Shown here: positions 57,564 through 64,000 of the stretch, one piece after another
Numbering within the stretch: position 1 is the first letter of the stretch
Layout: each line of letters opens with the position of its first letter
DNA from: Pseudevernia furfuracea
Lineage: Eukaryota > Ascomycota > Lecanoromycetes > Lecanorales > Parmeliaceae
Length of the DNA: 64,000 bases
Direction of reading: 5' to 3'
Assembly: GCA_022315425.1 (NCBI GenBank)
Contig: JAIUPT010000013.1
Location: 1 to 64,000, forward strand
Program-made: the position numbers and the translations under genes
The notes under the pieces: generated by a model
Databases searched by the model: none
Told to the model about the DNA's origin: nothing
Seen by the model: the letters and a program-made list of their open reading frames with translations, nothing else

Positions 57564-58593
57564 GGTGACGGCAAGCTTGATCAGTGATATTAGTCGGGCA
57601 GTGAGATGCAATGCAATTGAGGGCAAGGACGCGAATGGACAAAGAGAGAGGGCTGTCTCGGAGGTGGATGTTGGAGATTCTAAGTAGTGAATTATGAGAC
57701 GAATGAATACCTAGCTACCCCACGCGCGTGGGATCGATGCAGGGAAAAGGAAAGCGGCTGCGAAGAATGGCCGGCCACATTGTGTGGGTGTGGAGGCAAG
57801 GCTAGACTTGAAGTGTGTGTGACAGCAGGAAGTGTATTGATTAGCCATGGTCTATGAATGATGAATGCTGGGATGAAGAATCATCAAGAATCATCATCTG
57901 ATGCAATTCTGATGCAATTCCATCTTCTTTCTTCTTGACCGCTTTTTGACCGCTTCTTGACCGCTCATTTCTTGTCTTTCTCTTCCGCAATCAGTTGGAC
58001 TCTTTGTTGGATGGTGCCTCGGTGGCTGGTGGTGGCTGCTGATTCAGGCTTTCCTCATGTTCTAGAATCTAGAATGCATCTCAGTAGAGTACTTTAGACC
58101 GTCGCTCGGCAGCCGCGTTTAATCTTTAGTCCTTGCAAAACTGTTGAAAAGATTATCGTCCGAGGTCTAGCGAGAAAGAATAAAGTAGAAGTTAGGCCTC
58201 GCTTAAGCTTCTATTATGTAGATAAGATTACGTAACTCTATAAATTAGGTACTTTAGTTTGTATGGAATGATTATATTCTAACAGCGTTGTGATCGCAGC
58301 GATAAGGAGTCTGTCTCATTTATGCACAGAAATCTTGACTAATCGAAAAGGATCCATCTCCATGCGTCGCGACAATTTTGAAATACGCGAAATGTAGACT
58401 GGCAGATACGAGGCACTAATTGCCGATTGGCTGCAATACTACCTACGAGTACCTTGGCGATCTTGGCGCTCAGCAAGGCTACCTCTCGCTACCGAGGCTC
58501 AGAGCCACATGGTGGAGGGATTAGGGTTACTGGCCTGCTGGCATCGATTCTCTTATACAAAACAACCTACCGTGTATCAAACCCATTAAAAGG
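57564..58593. other. Intergenic, divergent
   Basis: Promoter space of the antiporter gene (-) and the 2EXR-type gene (+). It has repeated GATGCAATTC and TTGACCGCTT units (57895-57965). No gene is supported. Confidence 0.5.
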
Positions 58594-59673
58594 ATGCTTG
58601 CGCTACAGCGGATCAGTAATCGGATCATGACTAGTGAGTCGGAGACCTTGCCTCTGCCTTCCCCACCCCCACCAAAGTCAAGATTCGAGTCACTCCCCAC
58701 CGAGCTTCGGCTTCAAGTCTACAGCCTACTCCTCAATGGAAAGCCCGAGTATTGTCACTTGGAAAAATGCGAGATTGGCGGCAGCTACTCAATCCCTAGA
58801 CTCTATCCCGCAATTCTCGCTGTCAATCGCTCTATCTCGGCCGAAGCTTACCCTATCCTGTACGGGGAGAACACATTCCTCTTTCTCGGCACCACAAAGA
58901 ACGCCAACGACCTTCATGTCCAGTACCAATCCCTCAGCCGTCTCGCCGGGCTGCCCAAACTTCAAAAACCACCTCTACTACCCGAGCGATCGCGGCAGAT
59001 GATTAAACACGTCGCGGCCGCCCCGTTGGAACTAGTCAGAAACGACTGGGTTGGTCAACTTCTCTCACTGGCACCCGCGACCAAGACGATCGAATTTGAC
59101 TTCTGGGTTGGCTCCCGGCGGAACCCTCATGCTTTGGAGTCCCTCACGAGCATTCCCATCCTCAATGCATCTATTCCCGCCATCAAAAGTCTCATCAACA
59201 CTTCGACTCAGACCATCCGCATTGGGACACGAGACAGCATTATGTATTACGACTTCAGGTTTCGTTTTGCGCGCGGATCTACGCGCAGAAAGCGCGTAGA
59301 GCTGCCCGGCATGCAATTAGCAGTGGTTGACCTCAAAGGTCTTGACAGTGTGCAGAAGAAGCGCCGTACAGTTCACAAAGCCTTGAATTTCATTATCGAA
59401 ATAATAGGACAAAGGCCGCCCATGCCGAAGAGTACTCTTCCGCCCGACCAATCACTGGTGCCGGTAGAGAAAAGAGTGAATTTGCACAGAGACTTTGCAG
59501 GATTTTGGTCGTCAGATGACTTTACAGTTCAGGTTGAAAACCCAGGATGGATTCCAGTCGACACTACTGGCCGAACTGTCGAAATGGGCGCAGAGTGCAA
59601 AAGCATGACTTGGCGACGCTCGGAGCCGGGTCATGTCAGGAATAAATTGTTGGACCACTACGGGTATTGGTGA
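58594..59673 (+). CDS. 2EXR/F-box-like protein
   Basis: A single exon of 359 aa; an internal ATG at 58627 (MTSESETLPL) may be the true start. A Pro-rich start is followed by FESLPTELRLQVYSLLL, the F-box-like helix, then AILAVNRSISAEAYPILYGENTFLF, the strand pattern of fungal 2EXR/DUF7730-type proteins, and a long region of unknown fold. No cofactor or catalytic motif. It is the second gene of this broad type in the window and not close to the first (15217). Confidence 0.75.
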   Translation: MLALQRISNRIMTSESETLPLPSPPPPKSRFESLPTELRLQVYSLLLNGKPEYCHLEKCEIGGSYSIPRLYPAILAVNRSISAEAYPILYGENTFLFLGTTKNANDLHVQYQSLSRLAGLPKLQKPPLLPERSRQMIKHVAAAPLELVRNDWVGQLLSLAPATKTIEFDFWVGSRRNPHALESLTSIPILNASIPAIKSLINTSTQTIRIGTRDSIMYYDFRFRFARGSTRRKRVELPGMQLAVVDLKGLDSVQKKRRTVHKALNFIIEIIGQRPPMPKSTLPPDQSLVPVEKRVNLHRDFAGFWSSDDFTVQVENPGWIPVDTTGRTVEMGAECKSMTWRRSEPGHVRNKLLDHYGYW

Positions 59674-60334
59674 TTCTCCGTAGTGGATGCGATTGACACA
59701 GAACTGCTGCAAGGGGCGATGAGAGAACTTTCACCCATGTCACGCTGTCTTTGTCGCGTCTTTGTGTGATCGAGGGTCTATTGATTGCGTACATGACGAA
59801 ACAAGATCAGATTCCTGTTGAAGAAATACTGATTGTATACAGGTAAGTAAACTTCGAACCTCTGTTGAAGAGATGTTCGCAGAAGTCAAGAACATTCTCG
59901 GTAACGACGGTGTCTGCAAATTCGAGAAGCCACAGGCTCTAGCCAGCAAGAGATGAAAAAACAAGCGCCATCAGTCCCGGTCACCAACCACAGAGCATCT
60001 TTGGTGAAGCGACAACTGCATCAAGACGTCAGAAGCCGTCCTGCAAATTATATTCTTCGTCGATCCAACATCGACGTGGCATTGCAATACTTTCCGGAGC
60101 CAGAACCACCCGGAGTTCCGCCGCGAGGCCATCCTGTTCAGGTTCTAGAGCGGCCTTGGGTTCAAGGCTTCGAGGCCGCTCTGATACTGTTGCAGGATGG
60201 TCTCGTGGGGGCTCTCCGGGTGGTTCAGGTAGAGGCTAGATATTGAAAGTCACATTAATTGGTATATCGTCTCTCAAGGGGAGGGAATGGGGAAGAAGGG
60301 ACACGTTACGATTCTGCCATATTTGTCCTCCGAC
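59674..60334. other. Intergenic, convergent
   Basis: No feature supported between the 2EXR-type gene and the first RNase III-like gene. Confidence 0.45.
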
Positions 60335-60843
60335 TCAGGTAGAGACCAAACCCAAGGTCTGCATCACTCGGCTCACGCTCTCGACACCGCTGTCGAGATA
60401 TACTGCCCCTAATATAGCTTCGACCGTGGCAGTCATCGTGACTGGCGAGATATGACTATTTTGGGATGGATTACGGAAGATAAATCCGTCGAGTCCGTGA
60501 AGTCGACCAACTTTGTCGAGATTGGCATTGGAGCCAACTTGCTGGACAATGTCGCTCGCTCTTTCTAGCCCACTGTCAGAAGCCAAGCGTCACTACAGGG
60601 AAAGTCCAACATACCTCTACCATCTGCGCTATCATACCATTCGGAGACCAGAACGAGCTTGATAATCGTATCCCCTAGCACAGCTAAACGCCTGTTCCCG
60701 TCAGGAAAGTGACGTGTTCCAGCCGAGCGAACGGTGGAGCCGGCGGCTTGGAGGGCCTCCAAGAGAATCAAGGGGTCACTAAAGTTGTAGCCGATGATTG
60801 TTTCGACTCCATGCGTCATGTTTGACGTCAGAGTGGTTGCCAT
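60335..60843 (-). CDS. RNase III-like single-domain protein, copy A
   Basis: Two exons (60843-60615, 60564-60335) with a 50-nt intron; 459 nt, 152 aa. The fold shows in IIGYNFSDPLILLEALQAAG (about 16-35), NRRLAVLGDTIIKLVLVSEWY (50-70), GSNANLDKVGRLHGLDGFI and TATVEAILGAVYLDSG. Compared with the RNase III signature LEFLGD ... DxxEAxxGA, the first Glu is A54 and the third acid is Ala, while D58 and the last Glu remain. There is no dsRNA-binding domain. Two of the four metal-binding acids are missing, so cleavage is doubtful; it may bind RNA or act as a partner. Confidence 0.75.
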
Positions 60844-61815
60844 GGAGGCCAAGGGACGGACGCTGTGGGTATATTTGGGGATAGTGTGCGTATCAGATGC
60901 AAGATTGTCTGGGAAATTGAATAGTGATTGAAAGAAAGGCTCAGGATGCGCGGAGTTTTAGAAGTATGAAAGGGCGTGGGGAATGGGGACTATTAATGTT
61001 GTTGTTGTTTCGGTTAGCGGCCGAAGGCCAGCGCATAGGTACCTTAAGGTACCTTACCTATGGAAATGGCTGGGAAGGAGGGGTTCAGGGTCCAATTCGT
61101 CATACCCAAATAGAGTAAATATTCATGGTCCTCTCTCCAAGTCATTACCTAGGTAGAGTAAGCCTTTATGATTGGCTCTACTCCGTACGCTAGCACTCTA
61201 CCTAGCGGAAACTTCCATCTGCGACAACCACAATCCACACTTGAAAGCTCTCTCTCTTCGCAACAGCAACCTTGTTTGCTTCAGGCATTGTCGAGACTTG
61301 ACTAACAGCCAGGGATGTTGAGCTATACAGAAAATGTTTACATGCAAGAGAGCAATTAATAGATCATTGATGCAGACCTCGAGTCTTCGATATCATTGTC
61401 CATTAAGTCAAAGCTTCCAACGTTGGTTTCCCGTTGTAGATTATCACTAACCACCCAAGAATAAGACGAGGCAAGGCAAAGTGACGGATAGTAAACGACC
61501 AAGAATTTGAGTTCGTGAGATATCTATTGTCATCCCAACGGCCAGAGAACTTCCTTCTGAACTCGCAAGAGGAAGTCCTCGCCCTTCGCCCGACAGGACC
61601 TTGTTCTCTGGGGATTGCGCTGAGAGCAGTCGGATTCCGAATCACCTGGTCCAGCTGCTTGACAACCCCTTTTCATTGTAGCTAAGACGACACGGCCTAT
61701 AGCATGAGACCATCATTCTTTGAAGTTACGACCTCAAAGTCACATTGTTTCAACCACTGTCTCACAGATGCTCATGGATAAGGGAGGAACACGTTACTGC
61801 TTTGCCGCTGCTGGC
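60844..61815. other. Intergenic with perfect 16-bp palindrome
   Basis: Contains GGTACCTTAAGGTACC at 61038-61053, a perfect palindrome followed by TTACCTA. No gene is supported. Confidence 0.5.
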
Positions 61816-62320
61816 TCACTCTTTAACTTGCACCAGGCCCAAGGTATCCATCGCATTTTTGGCCTTGTTCATGTTGCTATCCAAATAGATCGCCCCCCAG
61901 AATCGCCATGACAGTGACAGACATAGTGACTGCAGAGACGACTCCCAAAGTCGAGGGGTCCTGACCAACAAAAGCCACTAGACCGGTCCCGCGACCGATC
62001 TCATCCAAAGTTGGCGTCACTCCCACCTGTTCTCGAATATGGTCATGTGTAACTGGATAAATGTCAGTATGTAGGCTTAAAAGGTCTGACCTCGTATAAT
62101 TCCTATCACCTGGAGTGTTATTCCCTTTATACTATGTTTCTGTAAGTGCAAGGTCGAGTACCTGGTGACTAAGTATTGCCAAGCGTCTATTCCCATGAAA
62201 GGCTGTTATGAAATCGGGGGGCCAGACGGAGGAATCTGCGGCTTGAAGAGCCTCCCATAGTATCCAAGGATCGGTGAAGTGATAGCCAAGGATCTCGTCG
62301 ACTCCGTGGACGGTGTCCAT
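61816..62320 (-). pseudogene. RNase III-like protein, copy B, disrupted
   Basis: It starts MDTVHGVDEILGYHFTDPWI, close to copy A, with NRRLAILSHQVLDLAL where copy A has the signature. An in-frame TAG follows at the position of the conserved SEWY. After a GTGATA...CCAG intron the second half reads VGVTPTLDEIGRGTGLVAFVG and VTMSVTVMAIL, then breaks at a run of six C (61893-61898); with five the frame would continue GAIYLDSNMNKAKNAMDTLGL. All four catalytic acids are replaced. Confidence 0.7.
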
Positions 62321-62958
62321 TAACTTGGATGAGAACAGATACACGAAAAGACAAATAAAGAACAACTGATTCGAGTATTGACTCCGGAAATGCAGGGTGC
62401 GCATGGTCATAACAACGGGATGCAAATTGCTCCAAATAATCGGCCTTGCCCGAGAAAATCCTAGTCATCGGAGCGACCATTCTCGTCCGAGACAACCATG
62501 TGTGGGCAACGGCGAGCAAGAAGACACATGATCGGAACGCCGGCGGATGGTAAGAGAAGATTGGCAGCGTTAGGTAGACATCCGGCCACATCCAATGAGT
62601 TCATGATTCAACTAACCTTACAATGGGGTCGCGCCGAGGAGCTGCGGTTGCCACCGTCAAACATCATTCAGCGATGGAAGAAAGGAGTAGGGGGCATGGA
62701 TACCGGTATAATGACTAAAACTAAGTTTCTCTCATATACACACTATCGACCGGCGTCTCCGATTTTCTTCCAGGTTTTCGTGTCTCTTCCGCCTCATAGT
62801 TTCCCGTGCGACAACGCGGCGACAATGCAAACGAGTTCGGAAGGGTAGATCGCGCGGTATAAGTCTTTTTGACCCCCATGCGAGTTCCATGATCTGAACA
62901 GCTAACCACCTCATCCACCGAGATTCGAATCTCCTTTCCGTCACTCGAGCGCATCATC
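62321..62958. other. Intergenic, divergent between copies B and C
   Basis: The open frame of copy B extends upstream to 62425 as a hydrophobic stretch, which could be an alternative N-terminus. No other feature seen. Confidence 0.45.
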
Positions 62959-63448
62959 ATGGCAGACCCAGACATGGAAGAGGCAATCGACGAGGTCGAA
63001 CACATCATCAAGTACCAATTCGAACACCGTCCCCTCTTATCCGAGGCGATCCTGTCCAGCCGGGACCCCTTCCCCCGAGGCACGAACGACCCATCTCTAG
63101 CGGTAGCCGGCCAAATGGCTCTCGAGGCCATAAGCTGGCAGCTATTCTGGGCCACCAACTCCGCGAAAAAAAGACGTCACGCCGAGCGATCTGGACCGCG
63201 CTCTGCAATACCGCCAAGAATTGGACGGGGACGCGAACCTAGTCCGAGTGGTGAACCGGACCCATCTTTATCGGTACATCGCGACGGAAATCGGCGTGGT
63301 CAGTTCGAGGATGAGAGCGATCCTCGGTGCTGTTTGGAGGGATTCGGATCGGAATCTGGAGCAGGTGAAGGACGTGATGAAAGCGTTGGGCATGGCACCG
63401 GACGAAGGGGCGGAGGGTCTTGCGCTTCGTTTGAAAAAAACCCACTGA
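62959..63448 (+). pseudogene. RNase III-like protein, copy C, frameshifted
   Basis: It starts MADPDMEEAIDEVEHIIKYQ, continuing FEHRPLLSEAIL and SLAVAGQMALEAISWQLFW where the signature helix should be (GD is GQ). The frame breaks at a run of seven A (63166-63172). With six it would continue DVTPSDLDRALQYRQELD, THLYRYIATEIGVVS and RMRAILGAVWRDSDRN to the stop at 63446-63448. None of the four catalytic acids is kept. The C-terminal half stays free of stops, so the break is recent or is a homopolymer error. Confidence 0.65.
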
Positions 63449-64000
63449 GCCTTTCAGAGAGGTTCAACTTGATGATGGCGGGGGGGGGCCCTTCGTAGAG
63501 CCTGTGAAAGAAGTTTTGCGGCTTCCATTGAGTAACCGAAGATGATGCGTTGAATCGCTTCGATTGCTTGCATCTTCATGTGTTGATGTGGCAATTTGCC
63601 CGGGCTTTCAAGGCACTGGTGTTTACCGATCTGCAGACCGCCTTGGGAGACTTGGCGGAAACGACGTCAAGGTCAACGGAAAGCCGAGGCACTTATTTAA
63701 TTCCGAATTGTGGCGACGATGTTCAAGAGCTGTTACTCTATAGGAAGTTCGCAAGTTCTGTGCTATTTATGATTCCTTTTAAATGATTCGGTGTGCGATC
63801 AAAAAATCCAGGACTATTCGAGATATTGGACCCTGAGTGAATCCGAGTCCAGAAGGCTGGCGCGTTTGCTACTTCAAGTGGGTTTTGAGGGCTTCGACCG
63901 CTCCTAGCGCGACGAGGTTCGGGACTTTCGATGTTACCTGTTAGCACGGGGCACAATACTACGATGGGGGACGCAGAAAATATAATCCCTGGGGGCGGTA
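63449..64000. other. Right edge, no supported gene
   Basis: A G-rich run at 63481-63488 follows copy C. No gene is supported to the end of the window. Confidence 0.4.

Overview
This is a 64 kb stretch of nuclear DNA from a filamentous ascomycete (Pezizomycotina). The evidence is short GT-AG introns of about 50-150 nt with CTRAY-like branch sites, and fungal gene families: hybrid histidine kinase with GAF and PAS domains, fungal rhodopsin-like membrane protein, 2EXR/F-box-like proteins, spherulin-4 hydrolase, HAK and KHA1 potassium transporters, nuclear ATP9 and BTB proteins. I cannot fix the genus; a leotiomycete or dothideomycete is plausible.

The left end (1-6.5 kb) is gene-free and looks subtelomeric. 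It holds a polypurine tract, a patch of degenerate CCCTAA repeats at 1421-1530, a very AT-rich block whose + strand has no G at all from 1654 to 2923, TTA microsatellites, GCTGAGA minisatellites, 12-bp repeats, and three copies of a 178-bp palindromic element whose arms change in a compensating way.

From 7 to 38.9 kb lies ordinary genic DNA: an allantoate-permease-like MFS transporter, a TauD-type 2-oxoglutarate dioxygenase, an SDR, a five-exon 2EXR-type gene, a small secreted protein, a 12-exon hybrid histidine kinase (best model needs a 2-nt exon), a spherulin-4/GH135 protein, a broken RAMA-like gene, a broken BTB gene, a CxxC protein, mitochondrial ATP synthase subunit 9, a four-exon secreted protein and a five-exon rhodopsin-like protein.

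At 40.9-46.3 kb two diverged paralogues flank a 3.1 kb piggyBac-type transposon with an uninterrupted transposase and long, diverged inverted ends. Simple-sequence DNA follows (48.4-50.3 kb). Next come two potassium genes in tandem on the - strand, HAK-type uptake (11 exons) and KHA1-type K+/H+ antiport (4 exons), and a 2EXR-type gene.

The right end (60.3-63.5 kb) carries three RNase III-like paralogues in graded decay: the first has an open frame but only half of the catalytic acids; the other two have lost all four and carry frameshifts. Exon models were built by hand from splice signals and frame; where stated, the summed exons are a multiple of three.
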